The notes: a model not told the origin generated them from the letters alone. 64,000 bases of DNA from Paraflavitalea devenefica (GCF_011759375.1 NZ_JAARML010000001.1:62001-126000); one strand, 5' to 3'. Positions 19,215-27,796 are shown, counted from the first letter of the stretch. Made by a program: numbers and translations.

Positions 19215-21353
19215 TTAGTTCAATTCGATCGTTACTGACTGATTCTTTACAAAAGCCGTTCCCGGCTCCACACTTTGCGCTTTCACTTTTCCGCGGCCTC
19301 TCACAATTACTTTTGCCTGCATGTTTTCCAACAGGTACAAAGCATCTTTCAATCCCATACCCCGCACATCGGGCATATTCTTTTTGGATACCGGCTGGCC
19401 ATCCATCACCGGCTCATAATTCGCTGCATATAACCTTGTCCATTCATGGGCGCCTGCAGAATCCCTGTATTTCCACTGCAGGGTTTTCATCACCTGCTGC
19501 ATATCTTCCGCAGCGCCTGCGTACAGGTAATAAGAACTATCCTTTTTTACCGGGATAACCGGTTGATTCTTTTTATCCTTATCAGCATTCAGTGCATACA
19601 ATTTATCCGCCAACTCCTTAAATACCGGTCCGGCTATTTTTGCACCGTAGTACACCGCGGCACGAGGTTTATTCTTCACCACCACAATGCAACTGTACTG
19701 TGGATTATCGGCCGGGAAATAGCCTGCAAAGGACGACTGGTAAATTTGATCTGCATATCCCCGGTTACCATTGGCCATCAACGAGGTGCCGGTTTTACCA
19801 GCTACTTTGTAAGGCGCCCCTTTAAACAAAGTAGTCCCTGTTCCGTGAGGATCACTGCACACACCCTTCAACAACTCCTGCAATAATTTCAACGTTTGCT
19901 CATTGCAAACAGCTTCTTCCAATACCTCTGGTTTATTTTCTTTTACTACCAGTCCGTTCTCTTTCACGGCATTCACCAGGTAGGGCTTCATCATTTTGCC
20001 ATCATTTGCTATCGCATTGTACAGCATCAGCGTTTGTAAGGGGCTTACCAGCACTTCATAGCCAAAACTCATCCAGGGTAAAGAGGTAGCGCTCCATGTT
20101 CTTGATTTGGGTGTTTTAACGATCGGCGTTGTTTCACCCAACAGGTCAATACCGGAGTATTGATCAAAGCGCATCCGCTTTAAATGTTCTACAAACTGCA
20201 GCGGCTTTTTTGAATAATAAGCTGTTACCAGCTTGGCCATGCCCACATTAGAGCTCATCTCAAACGCCTCTTTCACCGATACATCATAACCATGGTTCTC
20301 ACTGTCATAAACCGTTCTGCCATTTACCGTCCACACACCGCCTTCCAGGTTTACCCGGTGATTCAGGGAGGTATATTTATCTTCCAGCAACGACAGCATG
20401 GTAGCCAGCTTGAAGGTGGAACCCGGCTCTGAAGCACGGATGGCATAATTCATATCTTCCCAGTAGCTGCCATCACTTCTCCGGCCCAGGTTGGCAATCG
20501 CCTTGATCTTGCCGGTCTTCACTTCCATTACCAGGCAGGTGCCATATTCACATTCATACTGTGTCAACACCTTCAGTAATGCATTCTCCGCAATGTCCTG
20601 CATATTCACATCCAGCGTGGTAATGATATCCTTTCCATTTTGCGGCTCGATCTCGGAACCATCTACCGGCACAAACACGCCCGCCGCAATCTTCCGCATC
20701 AACCGCTTACCACTCTGCCCCTTTAATACCGTATCATACGTTTTCTCAATCCCTACATTCGTATTCTTAATCTTGCCGTCGCTATCAATATATTCCCTCG
20801 ATAAGCCGATCGTTCTGTTCGCCAGCAGGCCAAAAGGATTCAGCCGTTTGTCCTTCACTTCGGGAATAAATCCACTTTTGTCCCTACCCTGCCTGATGAG
20901 CGGCATGGTACGCAGCTCCTTGTATTGCTGGAAAGAAAGATTCTTTTTAAAAAGAAAAAACCGGTCCTTTTTACGATACCCCTGCGTTAATAACTGCTTG
21001 TATTCAGTACTGCTGCGGTCCTTAAAGTAATTGGCCAGGCAACCTGATAAAGAGTCAACATGATCCTTAAAGCGCTTGCCATTCTTCTCCCGCAGGCCTT
21101 CGGCCATGAAATCTATATAGATATTGAAGTAAGGCAGAGAGGTGCTGAGCATACTGCCATCTTCACTGTAGATCGTTCCCCGCTCAGCATCTATTTCCAC
21201 AAAACGTTGTTGCTGATCTTTGGCCTGGTTGATCCAGTAAGTTCCCTGCACCTGCTGGATGTACACCGCCCGCATTAATATCACCACGCTAAATATCACT
21301 ATGCCTATAAAACACAGGTACACTCTCCATAATATATCGCGTTTAACTTCCAA
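19215..21353 (-). CDS. ftsI: septal transpeptidase FtsI/PBP3 with PASTA domain
   Basis: Class B penicillin-binding protein (712 aa). One N-terminal transmembrane helix (about 11-30), a PBP dimerisation domain, then the transpeptidase domain with all three active-site motifs: STFK (Ser312 nucleophile, Lys315), SSN (367-369) and KTG (520-522). The last ~65 residues (starting MPDVRGMGLKDALYLLE) form a PASTA domain, absent from E. coli FtsI but common in Bacteroidota and Gram-positive division PBPs. Position between the ftsL-like gene and murE fixes it as the division-specific enzyme rather than an elongation PBP2. Confidence 0.96.
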   Translation of the reverse strand: MEVKRDILWRVYLCFIGIVIFSVVILMRAVYIQQVQGTYWINQAKDQQQRFVEIDAERGTIYSEDGSMLSTSLPYFNIYIDFMAEGLREKNGKRFKDHVDSLSGCLANYFKDRSSTEYKQLLTQGYRKKDRFFLFKKNLSFQQYKELRTMPLIRQGRDKSGFIPEVKDKRLNPFGLLANRTIGLSREYIDSDGKIKNTNVGIEKTYDTVLKGQSGKRLMRKIAAGVFVPVDGSEIEPQNGKDIITTLDVNMQDIAENALLKVLTQYECEYGTCLVMEVKTGKIKAIANLGRRSDGSYWEDMNYAIRASEPGSTFKLATMLSLLEDKYTSLNHRVNLEGGVWTVNGRTVYDSENHGYDVSVKEAFEMSSNVGMAKLVTAYYSKKPLQFVEHLKRMRFDQYSGIDLLGETTPIVKTPKSRTWSATSLPWMSFGYEVLVSPLQTLMLYNAIANDGKMMKPYLVNAVKENGLVVKENKPEVLEEAVCNEQTLKLLQELLKGVCSDPHGTGTTLFKGAPYKVAGKTGTSLMANGNRGYADQIYQSSFAGYFPADNPQYSCIVVVKNKPRAAVYYGAKIAGPVFKELADKLYALNADKDKKNQPVIPVKKDSSYYLYAGAAEDMQQVMKTLQWKYRDSAGAHEWTRLYAANYEPVMDGQPVSKKNMPDVRGMGLKDALYLLENMQAKVIVRGRGKVKAQSVEPGTAFVKNQSVTIELN

Positions 21354-21383
21354 GGGACAGGCTATCTATATAGTTACTGATAT

Positions 21384-21752
21384 TTAATTGTTGCTCTTTT
21401 CCTCACTGATGGAGTCACTCAATATTACCGGCGGCGCTACCAGTTCCTTCAACCCCAGCGGCTCTACTGCCTTCGCCATCTCACTCTGCTTGCTCCGGTA
21501 CATCACTTCACTTTTCAGCGTTTTGTATTCGTATTGCAGCTCTTTCAATTCCTTGCTCACCTTATTGATGTTGCGGATGGTCTTATCCGCATAGTGTCCA
21601 TTATATATATATATTACCGCCAGCACGGACAGGAACAGGAAGAACGGAATGTTTTTGACGATCCAGCGATAGCTGAATATCCGCTTCCGCTCGCGCTTGC
21701 GTTCTTTCTCTTTACCGGCTACAACTTCTTCTTGTTCTTTTTCTTCGCTCAT
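21384..21752 (-). CDS. FtsL-like small bitopic division protein
   Basis: A 122-aa protein with a highly charged Lys/Glu/Arg N-terminus (about 33 residues), a single transmembrane helix at about 35-54 (FFLFLSVLAVIYIY), and a periplasmic coiled-coil-like stretch (KVSKELKELQYEYKTLKSEV). Size, topology and the slot between rsmH and ftsI match FtsL, which bridges FtsQ and FtsI/FtsW. FtsL sequences are poorly conserved, so the call depends on context. It ends 30 bases before ftsI. Confidence 0.8.
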   Translation of the reverse strand: MSEEKEQEEVVAGKEKERKRERKRIFSYRWIVKNIPFFLFLSVLAVIYIYNGHYADKTIRNINKVSKELKELQYEYKTLKSEVMYRSKQSEMAKAVEPLGLKELVAPPVILSDSISEEKSNN

Positions 21753-21875
21753 AATGGTTAAGATTAGCGGCTGAACAGTTACTCACCATCCAACCGCTAA
21801 CGAAAATTGCTGAATGTTCACTCGGTTTTCATACAGACATTGGAAATTATACCCTTTATTTTGATGATAAGAACT

Positions 21876-22829
21876 CTACATTTTCTCTGCTACACGCAGC
21901 TTGGCGCTCCGCGAACGCGGATTACGCTTTAGCTCTTCTGGCGCAGCAGTAATTGGCTTTTTGGTAATTACTTTTAACGGAGGTTCAGGAACGTTGCGAC
22001 CAAACGGGTCCTCAACGACTGTTTCATCCACATCACCTTTCCTGAAAAAATTCTTGACAATCCTGTCTTCCAGCGAATGAAAGGTGATGATGGCCACACG
22101 GCCACCGGGCTTTAATAGCGAAGGAATTTGTTGCAGCATCTCTTTCAAAGCCCCCAATTCATCATTCACTTCAATGCGCAATGCCTGAAATACCTGGGCA
22201 AAGTATTTATTGGGATTCCCTTTCACCACCGCCTGTACAGCCTGTTTGAAATTGGCGATCGTTTTTAATGACACTGTTTGCCGCACCTGCACAATTGTTT
22301 TTGCCAGGGTTTTGGAGTTGGTCACTTCGCCGTATTGCTCAAATAACTTGTGCAATCGTTGCTCGTCGTAAGTATCCACCACTTCAAAGGCGGTCAGATC
22401 CTGTCGCTTGTCCATTCGCATATCCATATCACCTTCAAAACGAATAGAAAAACCACGGTCTGCCTCATCAAACTGGTGGCTGCTTACGCCAAGGTCGGCC
22501 ATAATGCCATCAACCTGTGCTATTTTATGCAGGCGCAGAAACCTTTGCAGGTGACGAAAGTTATGTGGCACGAAAGTGATCCGGGGATCATCGGGCACAT
22601 TTTGTTTCGCATCTGCGTCCTGGTCAAAAGCCAGCAATCGTCCATTTTTACCAAGCCGTTTCAGTATTTCGCCGGAATGACTGCCACCGCCAAATGTGCA
22701 ATCCACATATATGCCATCTGGCTGCATGTTGAGACCATCTACCGTTTCCTGCAGCAATACCGGTACGTGATAATCCGTATTACCGGAGGCAGAGGGAAAT
22801 TCAGCGCTATGGTTATCATTGTCACTCAT
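21876..22829 (-). CDS. rsmH: 16S rRNA (cytosine1402-N4)-methyltransferase RsmH
   Basis: SAM-dependent methyltransferase (317 aa; also known as MraW) that methylates N4 of C1402 in 16S rRNA. The SAM-binding motif DCTFGGGSHS is at 43-52, preceded by HVPVLLQE. DLGVSSHQFDEADRGFS and TFHSLEDRIVKNFFR are signature blocks. The C-terminus carries the typical NPRSRSAKLRVAEK. It starts 4 bases after the mraZ stop, so the two are cotranscribed. Confidence 0.97.
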   Translation of the reverse strand: MSDNDNHSAEFPSASGNTDYHVPVLLQETVDGLNMQPDGIYVDCTFGGGSHSGEILKRLGKNGRLLAFDQDADAKQNVPDDPRITFVPHNFRHLQRFLRLHKIAQVDGIMADLGVSSHQFDEADRGFSIRFEGDMDMRMDKRQDLTAFEVVDTYDEQRLHKLFEQYGEVTNSKTLAKTIVQVRQTVSLKTIANFKQAVQAVVKGNPNKYFAQVFQALRIEVNDELGALKEMLQQIPSLLKPGGRVAIITFHSLEDRIVKNFFRKGDVDETVVEDPFGRNVPEPPLKVITKKPITAAPEELKRNPRSRSAKLRVAEKM

Positions 22830-22833
22830 CTGC

Positions 22834-23304
22834 TTAGTGCTGACCTCCCGGCAGGCTGGCCGCCGTCATCACCTGTTGCGCCAACTGACTGAAAGCTTCG
22901 GGTGAAAAAGATTCAAAGAGCTTTTGGTACTTATCCTTATCCCAGATTTCAATTTTGTTCATCGCCGCCACCAACACAATGTCCTTTTCCAGCCCGGCAT
23001 GGTCCTTCAAATTCGGCGGCACCAGCAAACGACCTGCACTATCCAGTTCCAGCACCTGCGCCCCATTCAGAAAGTATCTTCTGAATTCCCGAACTTTGGG
23101 GTCAAAATCATTCAATTTGCCCAACTCAGCGAAAATCGGGTCCCAGCTTTTCATGGGATACAGCGTCAGGCATTTTTCAAACCCCCTGTTAACAACAAAC
23201 TGGCTTCCGGCCTCTTCCGGCAACTGCTTTTTAAAGCCCGCCGGCAAGAGGAAGCGACCTTTTGCGTCCAAAGTTGCTTCGTATTCGCCTATGAAACCAT
23301 TCAT
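22834..23304 (-). CDS. mraZ: transcriptional regulator MraZ
   Basis: First gene of the division cluster (156 aa). Two SpoVT/AbrB-like domains, each with the conserved motif: DAKGRFLLP (13-21) and DSAGRLLVP (88-96). In E. coli MraZ forms ring oligomers and represses its own cluster by binding three direct repeats with 10-bp period upstream of its gene; a matching repeat array occurs here at 23337-23362. MraZ also counteracts overexpression of RsmH, encoded next to it. Confidence 0.96.
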   Translation of the reverse strand: MNGFIGEYEATLDAKGRFLLPAGFKKQLPEEAGSQFVVNRGFEKCLTLYPMKSWDPIFAELGKLNDFDPKVREFRRYFLNGAQVLELDSAGRLLVPPNLKDHAGLEKDIVLVAAMNKIEIWDKDKYQKLFESFSPEAFSQLAQQVMTAASLPGGQH

Positions 23305-23336
23305 TTCTAATCACTTAACCCCTTATCGCTTTTAAT

Positions 23337-23362
23337 TACCACAAAATAACACTTTTTCCCAC
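23337..23362 (-). promoter_or_regulatory. candidate MraZ operator (three repeats, 10-bp period)
   Basis: On the minus strand GTGGGA, GTGTTA and GTGGTA occur at exact 10-bp intervals, 33 to 58 bases before the mraZ start. Known MraZ sites consist of TGGGN-type boxes separated by 5 bases. A -7-like TTATTTTG (23342-23349, one mismatch to TAnnTTTG) lies inside the array, so binding would block the promoter. The middle box is degenerate. Confidence 0.55.
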
Positions 23363-23650
23363 TTTTAAACGTGGATTTGGAATTTTTATTTTTTCCACAA
23401 GTCTTGATTTGCATACAAGTACGGCTACGGCTTCATTTCAACCACTCCTTCATCAACGGAAGCTCATATCCCGGTGCATTTACTGTGAATTGCGGCGCAA
23501 AACCTGTGGATAAGCCTACTCCCCATGTGCATTGTGTGTGATTCCGCTGCCTGGTCAGACCACCCGGCGGGCCTTGCTGTTTTATCCCGGAAAGTATCGA
23601 AACCCATTGCTCCTGCATGGGTTATAGGAAGGTTCGAACATGGTGGCTCC
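23363..23650. other. gene-free stretch upstream of the division cluster
   Basis: Together with the flanking operator and repeat array this makes a 583-base region with no convincing gene. It holds single matches to DnaA boxes, TTTTCCACA at 23391 and TGTGGATAA at 23505, that may be chance. A 61-codon minus-strand reading frame (23433-23618) resembles nothing I recognise. Confidence 0.5.
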
Positions 23651-23774
23651 ATCTTCAGGGTACCCTCAGGTATTCTTAGGGTTATCCTAAGGTCATCCTG
23701 AGGTTAGAACCCTAAGAATACCCTAAGAAAACCCTAGGATGACCCTAAGATGACCCTAAGATGACCCCAGGATG
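23651..23774. repeat. 11-bp-period repeat array with internal inversion
   Basis: Six head-to-tail 11-bp units (23709-23774; consensus ACCCTAAGATG, variants at positions 5-7 and 9-11) are preceded by three units in the opposite orientation (23672-23704) and a fourth partly eroded one at 23651. A 4-bp spacer TAGA separates the two sets. The unit at 23672 (ATTCTTAGGGT) is the exact reverse complement of the one at 23709, so a large hairpin or cruciform is possible. The array lies between the divergent mraZ and DUF3052 genes. Since 11 is not a multiple of 3 it is not coding. Confidence 0.9.
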
Positions 23775-23841
23775 GTAGGTAGAAGATAGGAGGATTACCC
23801 TTCCCTGGCAGGTAGATGGGGTGCATATATCGGTGAAGGTG

Positions 23842-23849
23842 TACATTTG
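23842..23849 (+). promoter_or_regulatory. -7 promoter element for the DUF3052/queA pair
   Basis: TACATTTG is a perfect TAnnTTTG element, 38 bases before the DUF3052 start. No clear TTG is seen at the right distance upstream, where the 11-bp repeat array ends 68 bases away. Confidence 0.55.
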
Positions 23850-23887
23850 TGGGAATAAGGCCGGCCCGTCACTAAACCGGCGATAGT

Positions 23888-24298
23888 ATGGCAACATCAG
23901 GCTACTCAGGAACTCCCCTGCTAAAGAAACTGGGCATCAAGGAAAATATGAAAGTGCAACTTCTGCATGCACCCGGCAATTACATGGAATTACTGGAATC
24001 TGACATACGCGCCCAACTGGCCGGCAAAAAAGACGTACCCGACCTCATCCACCTGTTCGTAACCAGCCAGCAACAATTTGAACAGGAAATGCGGTTATTG
24101 AAAGCGGTATATACAGCCAACCCATCCGTTATTATCTGGGTCAGTTGGTACAAGAAAAGTTCCGGCATAGCTACAGACCTTACAGAAGATACCATCCGCG
24201 GGTATGCTTTACAGCATGACCTGGTTGATATTAAGGTTTGTGCGGTCAGTGAACAATGGAGTGGCCTGAAATTAGTAGTACCCAAGGCAAAACGATAA
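23888..24298 (+). CDS. DUF3052 family protein
   Basis: A 136-aa cytoplasmic protein beginning MATSGYSGTPLLKKLGIKEN, the typical opening of DUF3052 members. The central segment VIIWVSWYKKSSGIATDLTE and the C-terminal CAVSEQWSGLKLV are also characteristic. The family has no established function. No catalytic motif, membrane segment or signal peptide is evident. It is followed by queA with only 26 bases between its stop and the preferred queA start, so the two are probably cotranscribed, which may be incidental. Confidence 0.85.
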   Translation: MATSGYSGTPLLKKLGIKENMKVQLLHAPGNYMELLESDIRAQLAGKKDVPDLIHLFVTSQQQFEQEMRLLKAVYTANPSVIIWVSWYKKSSGIATDLTEDTIRGYALQHDLVDIKVCAVSEQWSGLKLVVPKAKR

Positions 24299-24324
24299 AA
24301 ATGCGGCAGAAAGCCGTGCCCGAT

Positions 24325-25551
24325 ATGCATCCCAAAAGTATAGCCATCAGAGATTTTACGTACCTGCTCCCGGAAGACCGGATTGCGAAATACCCTTTAC
24401 CCGAAAGAGACAGCTCCAAATTGCTGATCTATAAAGAAGGAAAGATCAAAGAAGATATTTACCGTAACATTGATCAACACCTGCCGCCAGACTCCCTGCT
24501 GTTATTCAATGATACCAAAGTTGTAGAAGCAAGGTTATTGTTTCAAAAACCCACCGGCGCCTCCATTGAAGTATTTTGCCTGGAGCCACACCCCATGTAC
24601 CGCGATATCACCACTGCCATGTCGCAACAAACCCGGGTAACCTGGATGTGCCTCATCGGCGGAGCGTCAAAATGGAAGAGCGGTCAATTACTGGCGAAAC
24701 AAATTCCCTGGGGCGACAGCTCTATTGTACTGCAGGCAAGGTACCTGGAAAAGATAAAGGACAGCTTTGCCATTGAGCTATCCTGGACGCCCACCTCCCT
24801 GAGCTTTGCAGAGGTACTGCATATTGCAGGGATCATTCCACTTCCCCCGTATATTAAAAGATCAGCGGAGCTCTCAGATGCTACCCGCTATCAAACCATC
24901 TATGCCCATACAGCGGGCTCAGTGGCAGCGCCCACAGCGGGCCTCCACTTTACACCAGCACTCTTTGAGCGACTGGATGCCAAAAACATCCTGCGCAATT
25001 ATGTAACGCTGCACGTAGGCGCCGGCACTTTCCAGCCGGTGAAAAGCGATAACATGGATGGCCATGAAATGCATGCGGAGTTTATTGATGTACCGGCAGC
25101 ACTCATCCAACAATTGATTGATTATGCTGACCGGCACATTACAGTAGTTGGCACAACTACTTTGCGCACCGTGGAAAGTCTTTACTGGCTGGGCGTCAAA
25201 ACTATCTTATTCCCTGCCCTGCCTCCTGAAGAACTTGTCATTAACCAATGGGATGCGTATGAGTTGGAGGCCTCGCCTATTACAGTGCAGGAAGCGCTTA
25301 CTTCCCTGCTGCGCTATATGGAAAAACAACAGTGGGAACGGCTGATCACGAAAACCCGGTTATTAATAACACCTGGTTATACCATCCGCCTGCCAAAGGC
25401 ATTGGTAACGAATTTTCATCAGCCACAATCTACTTTGTTATTGTTGGTGGCAGCCTTTGCGGGAGAGCAATGGAAAAGTATCTACGAATATGCACTGGAA
25501 CATGAATTCCGGTTTCTCAGTTATGGTGATGGATGCTTGCTGTTTCGGTAA
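24325..25551 (+). CDS. queA: S-adenosylmethionine:tRNA ribosyltransferase-isomerase QueA
   Basis: Transfers and isomerises the ribosyl moiety of SAM onto 7-aminomethyl-7-deazaguanine in tRNA, giving epoxyqueuosine. The N-terminus IRDFTYLLPEDRIAKYPLPE, then LLLFNDTKVVEARL, the block TAGSVAAPTAGLHFT and VTLHVGAGTFQPVKSD are family signatures; TNFHQPQSTLLLLVAAF lies near the C-terminus. The start at 24325 (MHPKS) gives 408 aa, the usual Bacteroidota length, longer than E. coli QueA (356). An ATG at 24301, two bases after the DUF3052 stop, is an alternative. Its end overlaps the convergent kinase gene by 35 bases. The other queuosine genes are not in the window. Confidence 0.95.
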   Translation: MHPKSIAIRDFTYLLPEDRIAKYPLPERDSSKLLIYKEGKIKEDIYRNIDQHLPPDSLLLFNDTKVVEARLLFQKPTGASIEVFCLEPHPMYRDITTAMSQQTRVTWMCLIGGASKWKSGQLLAKQIPWGDSSIVLQARYLEKIKDSFAIELSWTPTSLSFAEVLHIAGIIPLPPYIKRSAELSDATRYQTIYAHTAGSVAAPTAGLHFTPALFERLDAKNILRNYVTLHVGAGTFQPVKSDNMDGHEMHAEFIDVPAALIQQLIDYADRHITVVGTTTLRTVESLYWLGVKTILFPALPPEELVINQWDAYELEASPITVQEALTSLLRYMEKQQWERLITKTRLLITPGYTIRLPKALVTNFHQPQSTLLLLVAAFAGEQWKSIYEYALEHEFRFLSYGDGCLLFR

Positions 25552-26941
25552 CCGGTTTTTCTTTCAGCAAAGGTAATTCCAGCGTAAAGGCAGAGCCTCT
25601 GCCCAATACGCTCTCTACCTTGATCTTTCCATTGTGTGCATCTACAATGGTCTTCACATAGCTGAGGCCAAGGCCAAATCCCTTTACATTATGAAGGTTG
25701 CCGGTATGTGCGCGGTAGAATTTTTCAAAGATGCGGCGTACTGTTTCCTTGCTCATACCAATACCATTGTCTTCGATGCGGATCACCAGGTTCTTATTGG
25801 TACTGTGTGTAGTTATTTTTAACAGCAGGTTCTCTTTGGAGTATTTAACTGCATTGTCTATCAGGTTAGAGATCAGGTTGCGGAAATGCACGGGGTCGGC
25901 CTGTATATAATCCCTGCGGGCGCTCAGGTTCAGGTCGGCCTGCCCCTGCTTCTCATCCAACTGTAAAGTATAATTATCCATGATCTCATGGATCAGGTCG
26001 TGCACATGGAGGGGCAATTTATTCAACTGCAGCTCCTGCCTGTCCATCACGGCTGCTTGCAGAATGGTTTCCACATGCTTGTTCATCCGCTTATTCTCTT
26101 CCTTGATGATGCTGCTGAAATAGTCCATCTTGGTCCGGTCCTGTAATACCTTGTCATTCCGCAATGCGTCTACTGCCAGCGAGATGGTAGCCAGTGGCGT
26201 TTTAAACTCATGCGTCATATTGTTAATGAAATCATTCTTGATCTCACTCAGCTTCTTCTGCCGCAACAGGGCGTTGACGGTCACATAGAAAGCAGCTATG
26301 ATCATGATGGTGAAAAAAACGGCCCCGACGATCATCCATTTCATTTGCTGCAGAATGATTTTTTTAACATTGGGAACAATAACGATCATTCTTTCATCGG
26401 GTACCAGGTTCTCCAGGTCACTGCCACTGGGCGGTTGGAAATAGTACACAAACGTGATGTTATTCCCATTCGTAGTATCAATATCTTCCGCTGCTTTCAA
26501 AAACCCTTTTGACTTGAGCTCATAAGACAGCAGGTTGACATTGGATGTTATCGCAAATTCAAATTTCAGGTTTTGCAGGTTCTGACTATCAAATGCCTTG
26601 CGCAGCTTTTCTTCTACTTCAAATTCGGTAAACTTCTGTGCAATGGTAGGCGGCCTCATTAATTCATTCTGAAACTGTTCGGAAGGCCAGTTGAACCCGG
26701 GCTTGGTACGGAAGTTTTTGAGCGATGGCAGCGTGCCTTTCTGGTCCATGAGCAAGGCGCCTACCTCACCCATTCCACGGGTTATCTTAAATTGGACCTC
26801 CCCCTGCTTATCCACCAGCATTGTTTGCAACCAATTGTATTGCACATAGATGGTGCCTATCAGCGACAAACTGATCAATACGATGATAACAGGAAATACT
26901 TTCCGTAATTGCAACTGATATGATTTTAACGCCACGTCCAT
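25517..26941 (-). CDS. sensor histidine kinase (orphan)
   Basis: Membrane-bound two-component kinase (474 aa). Transmembrane helices at about 16-36 and 203-223 bracket a ~165-residue periplasmic sensor domain with no recognised fold. The dimerisation domain carries the phospho-acceptor His244 in NNMTHEFKTPLATIS, directly after the second helix without an obvious HAMP domain. The ATPase domain has the N-box (NLIDNAVKYS), DNGIGMS and GLGLSYVKTIVDAHNGKI. No response regulator gene lies beside it, so its partner must be encoded elsewhere. The extreme C-terminus overlaps the queA 3' end on the opposite strand. Confidence 0.92.
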   Translation of the reverse strand: MDVALKSYQLQLRKVFPVIIVLISLSLIGTIYVQYNWLQTMLVDKQGEVQFKITRGMGEVGALLMDQKGTLPSLKNFRTKPGFNWPSEQFQNELMRPPTIAQKFTEFEVEEKLRKAFDSQNLQNLKFEFAITSNVNLLSYELKSKGFLKAAEDIDTTNGNNITFVYYFQPPSGSDLENLVPDERMIVIVPNVKKIILQQMKWMIVGAVFFTIMIIAAFYVTVNALLRQKKLSEIKNDFINNMTHEFKTPLATISLAVDALRNDKVLQDRTKMDYFSSIIKEENKRMNKHVETILQAAVMDRQELQLNKLPLHVHDLIHEIMDNYTLQLDEKQGQADLNLSARRDYIQADPVHFRNLISNLIDNAVKYSKENLLLKITTHSTNKNLVIRIEDNGIGMSKETVRRIFEKFYRAHTGNLHNVKGFGLGLSYVKTIVDAHNGKIKVESVLGRGSAFTLELPLLKEKPVTETASIHHHN

Positions 26942-27244
26942 TTACCTGCCTGTTACTCAACAACTCAGCCACGCAATCAACTCTGGTTGGTCAATTTTTC
27001 CCTGCAGGTAATTTTCAATCGGCAAATTTAATAAACTGATTACAGAACCGCTACAGGTATGAATTCGGGAGGGTTTGATTTAACTAAGTTTTATCAGGAT
27101 GCCGGAAGAATCGCCCTTCCTGGGCGGCTTACCGGGTACCACGCCTCCCGGGTACCTGACCGCTAACTTATGAAGATTTACTTAACGAATCCCTTTTTTT
27201 AAACAATCATTTTGCCAGCAGTAAATAAGTCTTAATTTAGGAAT
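26942..27244. other. divergent promoter region with GC-rich hairpins
   Basis: A 303-base region without a gene, between the kinase (minus) and YqgE (plus) genes. A TAAATTTG element on the minus strand (27023-27030) fits TAnnTTTG and may drive the kinase gene. A hairpin CGCCC-TTCCT-GGGCG (27112-27126) is followed by a direct repeat of CCGGGTACC (27132 and 27148) whose GGTACC cores can also pair. I recognise no known riboswitch. Confidence 0.45.
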
Positions 27245-27796
27245 ATGATTACACCGGGACCTGGAACGCTGTTGATAGCCGAACCTTTTTTAAAAGATCC
27301 TAATTTCATGCGTACGGTCGTTTTTCTTTGTGATCACCAGGAAGAAGGTAGTTTTGGATTTGTACTGAACCGCACTTATGAGCATACCCTGAATGAGCTG
27401 ATGAATGACCTGGATGAACTGAAATTACCTGTTTTTTATGGCGGCCCGGTCCAGATGGACACCATTCACTTCCTGCACCAATACCCCACACTGATCCCGG
27501 GCAGTTATGAAGTACTGGACGGCATTTACTGGGGAGGCGATTTTGAAACGGCCATCAACCTTATCCGTGAAGGCTCCATTGATGTGAACAAGATACGTTT
27601 CTTTATAGGCTACTCCGGCTGGGGCAGCGGCCAGTTGAATGATGAACTGAAGGAGAAATCCTGGCTTACTGCCGAAGCCACCAAAAAACTGGTCTTCCAC
27701 CGTAAAACAGATGAGATATGGCGGGAAGCCCTGAAACACCTGGGTGGTGATTATGAAATGATGGCCAACTTCCCGATTGATCCGCAATTGAATTAA
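27245..27796 (+). CDS. YqgE/AlgH family protein
   Basis: A 183-aa protein with the UPF0301 signature: GTLLIAEPFLKDPNFMRTVV at residues 7-26, FLCDHQEEGSFGFVLNR, then the glycine-rich YGGPVQMDTIHFLH and FFIGYSGWGSGQLNDEL. No signal peptide or membrane segment is visible, so it should be cytoplasmic. The family is widespread; AlgH was linked genetically to alginate regulation in Pseudomonas, but its biochemical role is not known. It stands alone, convergent with the methyltransferase gene 32 bases away. Confidence 0.92.
   Translation: MITPGPGTLLIAEPFLKDPNFMRTVVFLCDHQEEGSFGFVLNRTYEHTLNELMNDLDELKLPVFYGGPVQMDTIHFLHQYPTLIPGSYEVLDGIYWGGDFETAINLIREGSIDVNKIRFFIGYSGWGSGQLNDELKEKSWLTAEATKKLVFHRKTDEIWREALKHLGGDYEMMANFPIDPQLN

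Noticed and set aside
23391..23513. Two DnaA-box-like 9-mers (TTTTCCACA and TGTGGATAA) upstream of mraZ, as part of a replication origin
   Set aside because: Only two boxes 114 bases apart, with no AT-rich unwinding element and no dnaA/dnaN nearby; one perfect box per window is expected by chance.
23433..23618. 61-codon reading frame on the minus strand in the gap before mraZ
   Set aside because: No similarity recognised, no signal peptide or domain pattern, and the region is repeat-rich non-coding DNA.
23651..23774. CRISPR array reading of the 11-bp repeats
   Set aside because: Units are contiguous without spacers, too short, and partly inverted; no cas genes are present.
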